From assembly GCA_012932865.1 (NCBI GenBank), contig SAXG01000016.1, forward strand, positions 558,001 to 622,000: DNA of 64,000 nt, given 5' to 3'. Within the stretch, counting starts at the first letter, position 1. The number at the start of each line of letters is the position of its first letter. The stretch comes from Amylostereum areolatum. Its lineage: Eukaryota; Basidiomycota; Agaricomycetes; Russulales; Stereaceae. Below, piece after piece: positions 11,812 through 23,435 of this stretch. The notes below the pieces were generated by a model. It had not been told where the DNA came from. It did no database searches and worked only from the letters and a program-made list of their open reading frames with translations. The translations under genes and the position numbers were made by a program.

Positions 11812-12469
11812 TGTAGTTCTGTTGAGATAGTGTCAGTTATACTATGGCGTGGCCGACACAGAAGGAGTCTGGTGGAGACTCGGGAGGAGTGATGACACGC
11901 ACCGATCCTATACTCGCAGGAGATATAAGAGGGGGACACCCGCGTCGGTACTGCCAAGAAGATGGTGGTTGGTCAAAGTATACGCGGTCGACTGTTCAAT
12001 GTGGCGTCGGCTTGGTGCTGAGGATTGTGGTGTCTTCAAATATCGGAGCACGGAGACAAGGGTGTCGTGGTGACCTGAGGGGATTGGATGCACGGTCACG
12101 GTTGAGGGCACAGGTTTGGGGGTAGTGGACGTTGAGCGTTGAGTACGTCGAGGTTGCCACGGTCGGTGTACGACGAAGTTCGAACACTTGTGATTCGGAG
12201 AGCGCCGAGCCGCCGATTCTCCGGTTAGTACTTATCGACATCGATCGGCTGAGGCCAGATGATGTCTTTCCAAAGCGCCCTCTTGCCAACGGGAGGCCAC
12301 TAGACTAGCGACAGAAATGATACTTCTTTAATTTTACTAAGTACCGGGAATTGACAGCTACTTATAGGGTTGCACTGGCAGTTCGCTGATTGATTCAAGA
12401 GGTGACAAAGGTCGATAGTAGGGTAAAGAGAAGATATCGGTCGATGGAAGAAGTTAGCGGTGGTGGAGA
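11812..12469. other. Intergenic, 0.66 kb
   Basis: Upstream of FK1. The missing FK1 N-terminal domain is not detectable here. Nothing else supported. Confidence 0.35.
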
Positions 12470-13370
12470 TTGTCGTCATCGGAGGTCCGTGTACCCGAGA
12501 CCGACTTGACGTATGTAGGAGGGAGTATGGTCAGAGGACGAGGAAGCCTGCATTGCGCTACTTTAGTTTGTACTGAGAGGAGAGGAGGAAGGAAGGCGTA
12601 CCGGGGACGACGGAAACGCGCAGCCCCTATGCGCTCTGCGACCGCAACATTGTTCTCATCTGGACATGCGCGCTACCAGACTCGTCTTCAACGCTTCGTC
12701 ATAGGACACGACACCATCGAGCGAGACGAACCCTGTGTTTATGCTCTTCGCGACCCGTCTTAGCCATAGCCTATCCGCCAGAAGAAGGATGAACGTATCT
12801 GGTCCCGCAAGGCAGTCACCATGATATTTCACCGTGAAAGCGAGAAGCTCCCCGAGCTTGTCAATACTGCCCTTCGACCTAGGTGATAGGTATAGTCTCG
12901 TCGACAATCTGTCCGAGATCATGAGCACCGTCCACGCGAATAACCTGAACTCGACTCACCTGCGCCACGTACAAAATCTCTCAATTCTGCCAATCTTTCC
13001 CCCCAAACCACACAGTATTGAAGAACGTGACCCCTGCAGATTGAACGCCATAGGCTGCCGTTCCGTATCCGCGACACGATCGCGACGCACTCGGGAGTCA
13101 AGTCGGGCCCACCGGTTGTGCCCTTGATGAGCTCGTTGGACGGAAGGTGGAGGAGTCCATCCAACTAAGTAGTTTGATGGGGCTCCTTGAGGCCATAAGG
13201 GGAGATGCGGGAAGTAACATCCACCATAAGCGAAGCTTGACCTTGACAGAAGACGAGAGCTCGGTCGACAATCGGTCGATCGACGAAGTTGCAATCAGCC
13301 GGGAGATGCCGAGTGCCAATCTCCAATCTTATCGCCGAGAGAAAAATGCGGCCGCCGGCGCGCACCATTG
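12470..13370 (-). pseudogene. Decayed partial copy of the aspartokinase gene
   Basis: Nucleotide similarity to the intact aspartokinase (31733-34097) runs colinearly and includes introns. For example, 12537-12640 resembles 32861-32960 across the exon 4/exon 5 intron, and 12660-12990 resembles 33010-33310. Recognisable relic peptides are FVSLDGVVSYDEA (intact gene: FVSLDGVVPPHED) and SPRSKGSIDKLGELLAF (intact: SPRSKDSIVGFGEKLAC). Frames are interrupted and the copy covers only the middle exons. Similarity becomes uncertain beyond about 13,120, so the upper boundary is approximate. It reads in the same orientation as the intact gene. Confidence 0.7.
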
Positions 13371-13396
13371 ATCTCGACTTGCCGCATTGTCCTGCA

Positions 13397-13886
13397 GGAC
13401 CCCCGAAACTCCCGCCAGAGGTCAGTGGGACCGACCCGGGGCGAAACGGGCGCGGCAGCGCCGATCTGGGTGGATAAACCCGGGGTCGAGCCTCAAATTT
13501 GGGTCAGATGTGGGATGCCTTTCCCGGGGTCAAACCTGCGGGGGAGCTGAGGTCTGATACCGACCCGGGGCGGAGTGGGGCGGGGTATTGACCGAAGTGC
13601 CGACCAAACTTGACTTGTCCCGACTCAAGGTTAATCTGGGCCTAGCAAGTGCGCAAATGGCGCAGAACGAGGTCATATTGTCGTAGCATGGGCGAAAATT
13701 GAAAATTTCACCCATTTTGGGCGATTTTTGGACGAAATGTGGGTTACTTTTCCCGGGGCGAAGGGCCCTTTTCCCTTGATGTATGACGACGTGACCTGGG
13801 GCCAAACGGCCCTCCGGGGCCAAGTTCGTGCCCGGGGTCGACCCCCTCCGGTGGAACTGACCTCTGGCGGGAGTTTCGGGGGTCCT
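13397..13886. mobile_element. 490-bp MITE with TIRs and 8-bp target duplications
   Basis: The ends are inverted repeats: left AGGACCCCCGAAACTCCCGC continuing to GAGGTCAGT, and the exact complement at the right end (about 30 bp perfect). The flanking 8 bases TGTCCTGC at 13389-13396 are repeated exactly at 13887-13894. An 8-bp duplication is typical of hAT-superfamily transposition. The interior has no coding capacity for a transposase and repeats CCCGGGGTCGA-like blocks, so this is a non-autonomous element. Superfamily assignment rests on the target-site length only. Confidence 0.85.
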
Positions 13887-13894
13887 TGTCCTGC

Positions 13895-15073
13895 CCGAAT
13901 ATTGTCCACAGCCTCGACGTATACATCCTCTTCGAAGAACTTGAAAGAAAAATCTGCCCGTGCTGACCTGAATGGAAATACTTTGCTTCACCCTGGAACG
14001 GCTTCAATCTTCACGACGACGAAGTCCGGTTGACTGTTGCAAGTTGTAAACGACGCTGGTGAGTCCCGTTCTATGTCTGTTATGCGCGAGAGCTCACGAA
14101 CGAAGATCTGTTCAGATACCTTCAAGAGTGCGCCTCGTACTGAGGATTACGCCTTTGACCTGCGCGCCGGCATCGGCGCCCACGCCCACGCATGTGTCTG
14201 AGTGCTCGGCAAGAATTCCGTCAGTATGGACGAAGCGGAGTGGCGGCGCTGTGACGACGGCTGGAGGTCCCTACGCGTCTTCAAATGTGGAGGAGGCGAA
14301 CGTGCGCATGGAGTGCAGAGTACCCCAGGAGGCGTTCGTCTCGGGACAGTACACTGACCCGACGGGGGAAAGCCTGGAGCTTTTTGCGCGTATAAAGGTG
14401 CGTTCGCTCGTCTCCGTGTGAGGGTTCGACGCGCTTATCTTCTGTCCTGGACCGTCGAGCCGCGCCGAAATCTGCATCCAGTCCGCTTACCGTCGCAACG
14501 CGCAATCTGCTGCCAGTTCTACGAATGTCTTCGATAACGCTCTCGGCGAGTCTTTCGATGACTTGAAGGGCATCACTGTTCAGGATATAAGCAAGTTCGA
14601 ACGGAAGGTACTTGTCCCGGAGGTGGTGTGCTCGTCACCGAACAACGAGACCCAGGCGATGGCGAAGGAAGCAGGGAGGAGCTTTGAAAGGATGTGGCGG
14701 CGCGGGTTGACTTTCCGCGTTAGTCTTTTCGGCGTTCTCTTTGATTCGGTTCCTAACAGTACCCTCTCCTGCACGGTGCATCCTTACAAATCTGCCCTTG
14801 CGTGCACGAATCGGTCTACCTGGCGCCAATAGAGCTCGAGCATCGACACTACAATCATGAACGTCATCCAACGACCCAGCATGACTGCGATAGACCCCGG
14901 AGCCCTGACCGCGCATCTTTTACCCTTGCCTAGCAGTCCCCTCTCTGTGCGCTCCGACTCGCCTCGATACACAAACTAATGGCCATGCGCCTACTTCTAT
15001 TTATCGTGTACTATCATGGATATACAGAACTACGATTACGTGCCGTTCCAAATGCTGTCCTAGGATTGTCCTG
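13895..15073. other. Intergenic, 1.18 kb, with a possible coding fragment at 14,260-14,720 (+)
   Basis: On the plus strand, protein-like segments appear in two frames: one containing NVEEANVRMECRVPQEAF (about 14,285-14,395) followed by a GTGCGT donor, and another containing FDDLKGITVQDISKFERK (about 14,550-14,606). They could be exons of an unrecognised gene or relic. No family was recognised and no start or end is supported. Confidence 0.2.
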
Positions 15074-17490
15074 TTATATTTTTAGTTCATCGTAGATGTT
15101 GTTCTTCTCGAGCCAATCGACACCAGCCTTCAGATACTTTTTCATGTACTCGTGAATCAGGCTATCGAGCTTATCTCCATCGATGTCGACGACTCCGCCG
15201 GACTTAGGAAGGGATTCCTCAGCAGCCTTTTCCAGCGATCTGAAATCATGCCTCGTTTGACCTGTCTTCGATGACCCTGCGCTGTGTCTTCCCCCTAGTA
15301 GGCCCTTCAAGTTGAGCGAGCCGACGGGTGGGGCAGGTTTCTGTTTTCCAACCAAAAGGCGGTCTATCGCACGTTGTGCCTCCAGCATGAGCTCCAGCCA
15401 TTGTCTCAGCAGGGGCAGGATTTTCTGGAACCAGCGGGACATTGTGTCTTCCTTTCCCGGCCAGTCCTGGAAATAATGGAGAATGTTTCTCCTTTCACCC
15501 ACGGCGTACCTAGTGGTGCGGTGGTCCAATACTTCACGCCAGAGACATTCTTCAGGGGTTGCCTCCTCTTGCAACGTGCCTACCCAGACAACCGTCCAGA
15601 CAATGCTTTCTATGTCATCAAGTGGGGTTTGAACAACCTCCTTGCCGATGGTTTCAAGGAGGCGTATGGAAATGAATGGTTTTGTTCCCTAGAATGGAGG
15701 CATGTTAGCTTGCATAGAAGACGTTATGACCTGGGATATTACGTACGGAACGACGACGTGTGGGTTTCCGAACTTCCTCCCACTTGACAGCAAGGTCACC
15801 GTCAATAAGGGCACCCAGGCAAAGCTTGAGATGTCGGTCCAGAAATTCGAAACCATTCTTTCCAAAGCACGCATTGGACTGGATCATCTCGGGCGTACGC
15901 GCTTGAGGTTCCTCCCTGGCGGTGATGTTGGTCACAGTGAGATCGCGGTGGAGCCAACCCAAAATGTAGGCGTTGAAAACGGCTAAGCATTCGCAAAGAA
16001 GTAAGATTTCGAAGCACTGTGCAGTATGAATTGAGACGACCAAACATACCGATCATAGAATCCATAGCAATGTATACAATGGCTGGAGGAGATATGACTT
16101 TATTGTCGTGGAGACTTAAGCCTCTTGTGGCGCAGATAAGCCTCCTGTGCACGGTTCTGTCAAAGTGGAGTTTCTCCTTATCCTCGTCTTCATCGGACGC
16201 TTGACGAGGTGGAGGCAAAAGACCACTGGGACGGAGATCCTGTATGTGATTAAGGTTCCCCAAAACTGTGTGCGGAACCGTGAATCCGCCAATGATATCA
16301 GCAACCCCGTGCTGGCCCGCAAGGTCGGAAAACATAGCCAGCTCAGTGTCCTCCCTTCCTTTGACAGCATACGAGTCTTTGAGAATATATTTTCGAGTAG
16401 GGTCCATAGCGGTGGGGGGTAGGGCATTCTCTGGTGCAATCTTGTCACTGGCATAGGGGAAGCTACGAAACCAGTCTTCTAGCGTGCGGAGCGTCGCCTC
16501 GTCCTTTGCCGTAACGCTGTCCGTTTTGAGTTTACTCTGAGATCTAAGCATCCGTCCAGATGTTTCCGGTTCCGTCCTATTATAGCAACATTTAGCTAGG
16601 GCCTTGAAACCTCATTAAAATGGTACGTACTCTATTTGTTGACCGCCAGTATCCTGCTTTTCCTGAGAAGGAATCGCAACGCATTCGATGACGTAGACCC
16701 GGGTAGCACGGCCATTGATCGTCGTGCGTTCCGCTAGCTGCTCTGTCGTTCTCCACCAAGTGTGGGACCCATCGTTTGCGGGAAGGGCGAAATAATCGTG
16801 ACCGTCGATGGTGGTAGCATAGCGCTCTAGATCGGCATTCTCCTTGACAAGCGACGCGATAGTCCAAACGGCGCGTACAAACATTTGAAATTCCAGCTCG
16901 TTTTTGAGAAAGAGCTCCTGTGATGTGACGTTGACTGGACGAGTAAAGCAGACGACACGGACTGAAAAGTCGGCGTGATTGAACAGTAAGGTAAAGGAGA
17001 GCGGGCATATCCGCTTTGACATCATTGCTCTGCCGTAGGTCGCGGCTTGAAGGAGCATCTTAAGCCACTCGTTTTTGACCTCGACAGCGACACGAATATC
17101 GCGCCACGGAATCGATTTGTCCTTTGTGAGGGATTTAGAAGCAAAATGGCCTACGCCATCTGGTTTAAGCTTCTCTTCAGAACCGACGCTGTCTTCTGTC
17201 GCGCGATCACAGGCTGAGAAAAAAAGGCGAGGGCCAGATGCATTTTTTTCTCGATTGGGAGCGGAGCCAGACGTGATTTTGTTAAGAAGCTTGATGAAGG
17301 GCGCGTGGTTGTTTCTCTCTGACTTGGGGTCCCATTCAAAGTCGTTCGTGGAGTGATTGACGAGGTCAAACAACTCTGTGATGAACTTGGCGTGCTGAGG
17401 TTCGAGAGCCTCGTATTTAGGGTCAAGAAAGGATAGAATGTCATTCGTTTCTCCCGTTCTTCCAGTGATTTCGACTTTGAGACCCGCCAT
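15074..17490 (-). CDS. FK2: full-length FunK1-type (fungal-type) protein kinase
   Basis: The best-preserved kinase of the local family. Four exons read in phase: 17490-16631, 16576-16050, 15982-15747 and 15688-15074 (745 aa from this start). The N-terminal FunK1 region includes WRDIRVAVEVKNEW. The kinase part has YILKDSY (a candidate ATP-anchoring Lys, about residue 353), then GWLHRDLTVTNI (catalytic loop, His474-Arg475-Asp476 with Asn481), then ALIDGDLA (DFG equivalent, Asp525). It ends with the family's FISIRLL...PLDDIESIVWTVVW segment. The C terminus has a conserved EYMKKYLKAGVDWLEKN. Putative Ser/Thr kinase; substrate unknown. The first ATG after the TATA box is at 17638, but a run of nine C between it and 17490 puts it out of frame by one base, so the true N terminus is uncertain. 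Confidence 0.8.
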
Positions 17491-17687
17491 GATATCTTCC
17501 GCTGTGTCGGGTTGTGCACCCACAATTTTGGCGGACAACGGGACGATGGGTGATAGAGAATGAAATCCGGGGGGGGGCCGGAGATGGTTGCCTTTCAGAG
17601 CTGGTGTCAATAGTAGCCACAGAGTTGTTGCCGGACAAGTGGGACTAGGAGTGTTTGGTGGGGAGAGGAGGAGAGAAGACTCACTGG

Positions 17688-17694
17688 TTTTATA
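17688..17694 (-). promoter_or_regulatory. TATA box of FK2
   Basis: TATAAAA on the minus strand, 50-56 nt upstream of the ATG at 17638. The same spacing is seen in FK3 and, more loosely, in FK6 and FK7. This supports 17638 rather than 17490 as the original start. Confidence 0.55.
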
Positions 17695-18192
17695 CTCGTC
17701 GAAAACAGGTCAGGAGGTTTGGCTCTCGATTGCACCGAGCGAGGTTGGTGGGTGACACAAGCAGCGAGAAGATGACCTGAAGGAAGCTCGTTAACACTAG
17801 AAACGGTAAAGTACGTGTGCCACTACTGACATACCGTATGATTTGCCCAAGAAACCCCGAACCCAAACCTGTGGGCGCCTTCGCTGTGGCGTGGAAGGCG
17901 GGTGCAACAAATTTCCCGACGGTACGTATACGGTATGAGCCAGTAATAGAAAGGATGAAACGCAGAGTTGAGCGTAGAAGTCTGAGAGATGAATTGAACG
18001 TTGACTCGAGACGTTGCCAGTGGGTACTTGCCAGTGCCAAGTTCCAGTTAACAGATCGAAGCAACCGTATCGCCGCTAGCATGTCATTATCCTTATCGAC
18101 ATTATCTTTGAGTGGCACTGACAGCAACAGCCATCGAAGTAGTACTCGTATAATGCTAGCATACTTACACCGTGTAGAGCGGAGATCAGGAT
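17695..18192. other. Intergenic, 0.5 kb
   Basis: Between the FK2 promoter and the 3' end of the methyltransferase pseudogene. Long open frames run through it on both strands but no domain is recognisable. Confidence 0.35.
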
Positions 18193-19121
18193 TCAGTAAA
18201 CGTAGGGGACCACCCTCCACGGCGTCCTCGCCGCCCACTCCGCCCACTCCTCCCCAAACTCCCCCCTCAAGAAGGCATCTTCATACGCCATCCGCGGTCC
18301 CAAATGCAGCACGTCCGCCACCCGACGCACGACCCACAGCCCCAACACCGTCCGCCCCCACCCCGTGCCCACGAGCCCGCACGCGCGGAACGCGGACCCG
18401 CGCCCGAAGAGCGTGAGCAACGCGCCGAGGACCATGGCGCCGAACCCGGTGTAGGACGGGTGGCGGAGGTGAGCGTACGGTCCGGTGGTGATCAGGGTGT
18501 GTCCCGGGCGGATGAGGAGCTGGTAGGTGAACAAATTGCCGAGCGCGCGTTAGCTGATGAGGCGGAGGAGTGCGCCGCTCGCGATGAGGGCCGCTCCGAC
18601 GAAGGTTTCGGGAGATGTGTGGATGTTGGATGCGTCCGCGACCATGCGTGGTGGGAGAAGGTTCGTGATATATTGCGAGAACGGCGCGATAGCTGACGAG
18701 GCGGAGGAGTGCGCCGCTCGCGATGAGGGCCGCTCCGACGAGGGTTTCGAGGGATGTGTGGATGTTAGATGCGTCCGCAACCAGGCGTGGTGGGAGAAGG
18801 TTTGTGATATATTGCGAGAACGGCGCGAGGGGGTATTTGGCGACTAGGATGAGGAGGGCCTCGCCGAGACAGGCCAGAGCGACTTCTGCCTGCAGGACCG
18901 TGTGAGCGCGAACGTCGTGACGAAAACGAAAGACCAGTTGAACGCACCTTGAACAACCTCGCGATATACGGTATGAACTGCCCAAACACGCGCTCCATGC
19001 CCCCCATCTGCACCTTATCGACCTTGACCGGCGAGGGCGCGGCGTCGACTTTGGGCGGAGTCGCGCCTAGCCAAAAGAACGCCGCGTTGGAGACGAGAAG
19101 AGGAATCTTCGTTAGGGACAT
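18193..19121 (-). pseudogene. Isoprenylcysteine carboxyl methyltransferase (Ste14-like), disrupted
   Basis: The family methylates the C-terminal prenylcysteine of CaaX proteins in the ER membrane. Exon 1 is 19121-18948 (starts MSLTKIPLLVSNAAFFWLG). Exon 2 begins at 18889 with AEVALACLGEALLILVAKYPL, a membrane segment. The C-terminal catalytic part reads FTYQLLIRPGHTLITTGPYA followed by HLRHPSYTG, the SAM-binding signature, and ends VVPYVY at 18193. Between them the segment containing NLLPPRLVADASNIHTS is present twice (tandem 139-bp units). Because 139 is not a multiple of three, reading through both copies shifts frame. In the downstream copy the codon before RALGNLF is TAA (18552-18550), where the upstream copy has TAT. 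No splice choice I could find avoids both problems. Confidence 0.7.
18551..18828. repeat. Tandem duplication, 2 x 139 bp, inside the methyltransferase gene
   Basis: The units 18551-18689 and 18690-18828 are near-identical (for example 'aggcggaggagtgcgccgct' in both, 139 bp apart). They duplicate one exon segment of the methyltransferase and break its reading frame. Confidence 0.85.
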
Positions 19122-20431
19122 GTCGTAGAGGGATTTGCTACTCGTGGTTCGTAGTCACTTGAGAGAGAGGGGTGGTGGGAAAGGGTGGTGTTCTCGGACG
19201 AAGTGCGTTCCCTCCATGAGCGAGATAAGGTGTGAGTTAAAGCTCCCAGGACTGAGCGGTCACGACAAAGGTCTTGTGATGACCATGTGAAACGGAAACG
19301 TCCTTGAGTCGCGTTGGCAGATGGGTCAATTAACTAAAATTTCCGACGCGAGTTGGACGAAAGTTGAACGAGAGGAGCTCCAGACAGATAGATAGATAAG
19401 GATAGATAGATATTTACTTACGTTCAACTTTCCAACGGACCAGCGGCGGATTCGGAAGTGACAGGCCAGACATTACAGTGCATTGATATCTCCGCAACTT
19501 GACCTATGATACAGGAAGGACTGTGGTATGTAGTGAGGTCGGAGGAGGAAAACTGCATGAAGGTGGATCAGCCCGAGCCAGACCGTCCGGAGACCGTCAT
19601 TTCGCTGCGCGCGGCCTGCCCGGGCCGCTATGGGCACCGTATGTAACTCCTCTCAACTCTCAAAGTACTGAGTACTTACTCGATTGGTTCTCAACGTCAA
19701 CTCGCCTCCAACGATTCTCCATGCCGTCACGCCAACAGAGCGCAATTACCAGCAGGAACTCCAGTTAGATACCGTTTTTACCGGAGGGGTTTCTGCAGTC
19801 AGCCGAGAGCCTATTGTGAGTCCCATCGTCACCCGTTTCTCCTTCCCAAGACTCAAATTCAACCTGCAACAGCATCGGCACTCCAGGGGCCAGCATCATC
19901 GCGCGCGAGAAAGGAAAACCTTTTCCATGGATACCCTGCCCTCATGCAAAAATTCAATGCCCCTCTCACGTTCGCGCAAGATTTGGACTTCGACCTACAA
20001 CCGCGGACCCAAGTTCGAGCTTCCCGTTTCATGGCTCCAGAGCCGAGCGCGTCACCCAGGAAGGAACGCGAATGGTTTCGAGAGAGGATGCTCAATCACA
20101 TATATGTGTCGTAAGTCCACGCCTTCGTCCGACCTGCGCTCCGGGCCCTTATCCTCTCCGCCCAGACCTCTTCCACCCCCTGTGCGCTGCTGCTAGAACC
20201 ACACTTTCACGAGAAAACTGTATGTGTTTTGTTCCTTCCCTCCTTGTGTACTCAGCTCACACGTCTTAGCTGTCAGGGATCCGCCTCTCGCCGCCTCCGA
20301 CCGCGTCCACATCCGCGTCCACATCCGCGCCGACTCTACTAAGTTCACTTTCAACGTCGTTCTCGTGTCCTCTTCATCGCTGTCACTTATTGCCTCTACA
20401 TGAAGCGGCGCATTCTTCAGGACCAAGCCGC
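19122..20431. other. Region downstream of FK3; 19,640-20,430 is homologous to 27,440-28,210
   Basis: No intact gene. From about 19,640 the sequence is colinear with the 3' flank of FK6 (27,440-28,210). Shared phrases include 'actcctctcaactctca' and 'cccttatcctc'. On the minus strand this contains a decayed version of a small ORF found downstream of FK6: both end in a similar acidic SDE...R..YVI sequence. Confidence 0.5.
19386..19412. repeat. Short GATA microsatellite
   Basis: Repeated GATA units (about six, interrupted once by AAG) in the spacer upstream of the methyltransferase gene. Confidence 0.6.
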
Positions 20432-21640
20432 CGGATTCTCCTAACCGTGTACACCACCGAAAATATCCTCCTCCCAAAGTGTACGCGTGCTACGCTCATC
20501 ACATCCTATCCCAAGGTCACTACCCACCTAACCTACTCATGTCACGAGAACGCCGCTGGAGTGCGAAACGTGGTTTCAACAGGGTTCTCGGTGACGCCTT
20601 CCGCTGGGCATAGCCGTCGAGAATATGGGGGAATCTGCGGTGAGAGCGATCAAGGGGACGCGAGAGGCAAGGCATCCGGATAGGGTGGCGTTCCACAACG
20701 TCGAGATGAAGAAGGCGGCGAAGGAAGTGGGAGGGACGGGGAGGTCGACACCTGTTTCAGCACGGGTTTCAAGTCAGACCATGATACTTCGACTGCGACA
20801 ATGTTCATCTTCCCAACCCTTCCAATGCAAGCAAACTTCATGACACATAGATCGCGTAGTAAAGTACATGGTTTGGGGTGGATCAAATCTCGAAAGGTCC
20901 ATCCATATCTATCCTGCATCCTTCAACTACTCGGCGCCGTCACGGTATTGGCCGCTCTTCTCCAAGAATTCTACACCCGCCTTGAGGTACATGGTCAAGT
21001 GTTCTAAAGTAAGCGCTTTGATTACTTCGTCTGGATATTCATCGTTGTCCGATTCGAAGACCTCCACGTCCAGCCTGGCCTGCTTGGCAATTGTCATCCA
21101 CTCTTTCATAATGTCATATATAGTGCCCCAGAATATCACGGGGCGGGCCATAATCCCGACCTGCTTCTCCACCTTCTTCATGTGCCCCCGATCGTTGAAC
21201 CAGTTTACGATTGCGTGTTTCTTGGTATTGACTGTATCGATGTCGTCGGAGGACAGAGCTTTATGCCAACCCATTTCGCGGCTTTCCCGGTCTGCATGAG
21301 TCACGATCTTCCACATGACAACCCACAGAACTCCCTCAATGTCGTCTAGCAAAGTGTGCGGTGGACCGGGGCTGCCGGGTTTGGTTTCCATCCATGCATC
21401 CAACTGGCGTCGCGACGCGAATGGAAGGACCGTCTAAGGCGGAAAACAGTAAGCGAGGTATTCGCACAGGACGGAAATGGGGTCACATACAGAAAGGCGT
21501 CTGGCGACCGCGCGCGACGAGTCATGCCGAACAGCTAGGTCGGCATTGATGATCATTCCTTTGCATCGCTGGAGGTGTTTCTCGAGAAATGTAAAGTCTG
21601 CTTTGCTGGAAGACCGTCGTAAACATGCGTTGCTTTTTAT
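20432..21640. repeat. Direct segmental duplication, copy 1 (FK3 3' part and flank)
   Basis: Nearly identical to 25,511-26,767. It covers the whole last exon of FK3 and about 500 bp of 3' flank. The last-exon proteins (158 residues from the common Met) are identical in the two copies. Copy 2 has an insertion of about 48 bp relative to copy 1 near 25,846-25,893. Confidence 0.9.
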
Positions 21641-23376
21641 CATTTCGGGGGTACGCTTCTCGGGGGTTTCTCGAATGAGTATGTTTGTTATCGAGGGCTC
21701 CCTCTGAAGAAAGCCGAGGAAGTAGGCGTTCGAAAGTGCTGTAAAAATCAGTTAGACCGACTCAGAATGTAGGGGACGATCAGCAGCTCGCGCTCACCGA
21801 TCATTGTGTCGACAGCGACATGAATCGTATCAAGCAGGGTGACCTCGTTTGCGAGGAGAGACTTTCCAGCAGTCGCGAACAGCAATCTCCTATGAACGCG
21901 CTCCTCGACGAGCAAGGGTTGATCAGGGGGAGGACTGTAGCCAAATTCTTTGCTGTGGCGAAGCTCATTGCGGTTCTGTGATGTAAACCTGTTCAAGGGA
22001 TGGGGCACGGTAAAGCCGTAGATGAGGTCTGGGATCCCGTGCTGTCCTCGCAAAGCGTTAAAAAACTCCGTTGCTGCGAATTCTCTATATGGAAACGAGT
22101 CCGAAACGATGGCGACATCTGGGATCATAGCCGTTGGGGGGATGTCAGCCCGGTTGATTGAGTTCAGCGCTCCGCCCTGCGATACCAAGGCGGCAGAGAG
22201 GCTAGATATAATGTCGGGTGCTTGTGGAGGTGGTTGAAGCTGAGCAAGGCGGGCACTTCGCCGCAGTACTGGTTCCGCTTGTTCCGCACTGCAATAGAAA
22301 AGTAAGAAGCATTACTACGAAAATAGTCATGCCACGACATACCTTGAGATGCCGAGGTTCGCTATTTGATTAGCGAGAACCTCTTCGGACGTCAACACCC
22401 TTACAACTTGGAACGTGTGCGGGGCACGACCGCGAACGCAGGCACGGCGAGTAATCACGGCCTCCACACTCCACCAACTGCAAGAGCCATTTGTGCCACA
22501 AGGGAGGAAAAAGTGCAGTTTCGAGTTAAAAATTGGAGCGAAGGGGTCGATCCCCACGTCCGACGCCCGGGAAGATTGAAAGCTCCACAGAGCACGAACA
22601 AGTATTTCGAGATCAGCTTGTTGAGTGAGAAAGAGCTCGGTGGTGGTATACAAGCCCACCCGTGAAGGGAATCCGAAGCGGATGGACTTCGAATGGTGGT
22701 TGAACATCAAAGCAGGCGCGAACCATCGGGATCCCTCATTGAGCATGGCACGAGCGTATACAGCCGTCTGGGCTAGCATTTCTGGCCACGAATCCTTGAC
22801 CTCGAGAACAAGCTCTACTTCGGACCACTTGATCCTGCGGGGATCCTTCCCAGTCACCTCGCCGAGGATGGAAGGTTTACATCCCAGAAGGTCAGGCTTA
22901 ATGGGAGCCTCGTTTTCGACGCTATCGGCCATCTGTTTGTCGTAAATGATTATGCGGATGGGACAGTGAGCCTGATGGCTTTGCGGTTGCGCCGCAAGAA
23001 TACAGTCCAGAAGAGATTGGAGAGGGGAGTAGTTCCATCTTTCCCCGTGGGTAGTGAATTTGAATGCGTCTTTTCTCTCCGTGGGCTGGAATGTGATTCG
23101 ATTGAATAGATCGTTGACGAGTTGTTCCTGCTCCTCGGTCAACGTGGCAAAGGTGGTTGCGAATTGCGGGAACACATGGGCTAGTGACAGGAGGGCTGGA
23201 AGAGTGTACAGGGTATCCCGTAGTTCTCTCTTCATTATGCTGACAAGAAGTGCTTGGAGGCGAGCATAGGCTTCAGGTGCTTGCTGTGCGGAGGATACGT
23301 CGGGCGGTGTTGAAGAGAGAGTAGAGTTTTCTCCCTCTGACGGGGGAGGAAAAGACGAGTATGCGCTAGATGCCAT
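20927..23376 (-). CDS. FK3: full-length FunK1-type pseudokinase
   Basis: Four exons in phase: 23376-22343, 22288-21798, 21738-21491 and 21433-20927 (759 aa). The N-terminal FunK1 domain is intact, with WSEVELVLEVKDSWPEML followed by an aromatic-rich middle. A kinase-like part follows with FRDSFPYRE-type sequence, HVAVDTMIG at the exon 2 end, and a last exon with TLLDDIEGVLWVVMWKIV. The catalytic loop reads GFLQREPSITNIL (Gln520-Arg521-Glu522), so the HRD His and catalytic Asp are replaced, while the Asn of the loop remains. The DFG-like site reads IINADLA. The frame is open throughout and the TATA box lies 52-59 nt before the ATG. I infer an expressed pseudokinase rather than a dead gene. Confidence 0.78.
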
Positions 23377-23427
23377 GGTGAGCAGAGTGTAGGTGATGAA
23401 TGCGAATGAACTAAAAACTCACAGGTC

Positions 23428-23435
23428 TTATATAG
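23428..23435 (-). promoter_or_regulatory. TATA box of FK3
   Basis: CTATATAAG on the minus strand, 52-59 nt upstream of the ATG at 23376. Confidence 0.55.

Noticed and set aside
19384..19420. GATA repeat as a possible regulatory or telomere-related element
   Set aside because: Short, interrupted simple repeat in a spacer, with no supporting context.
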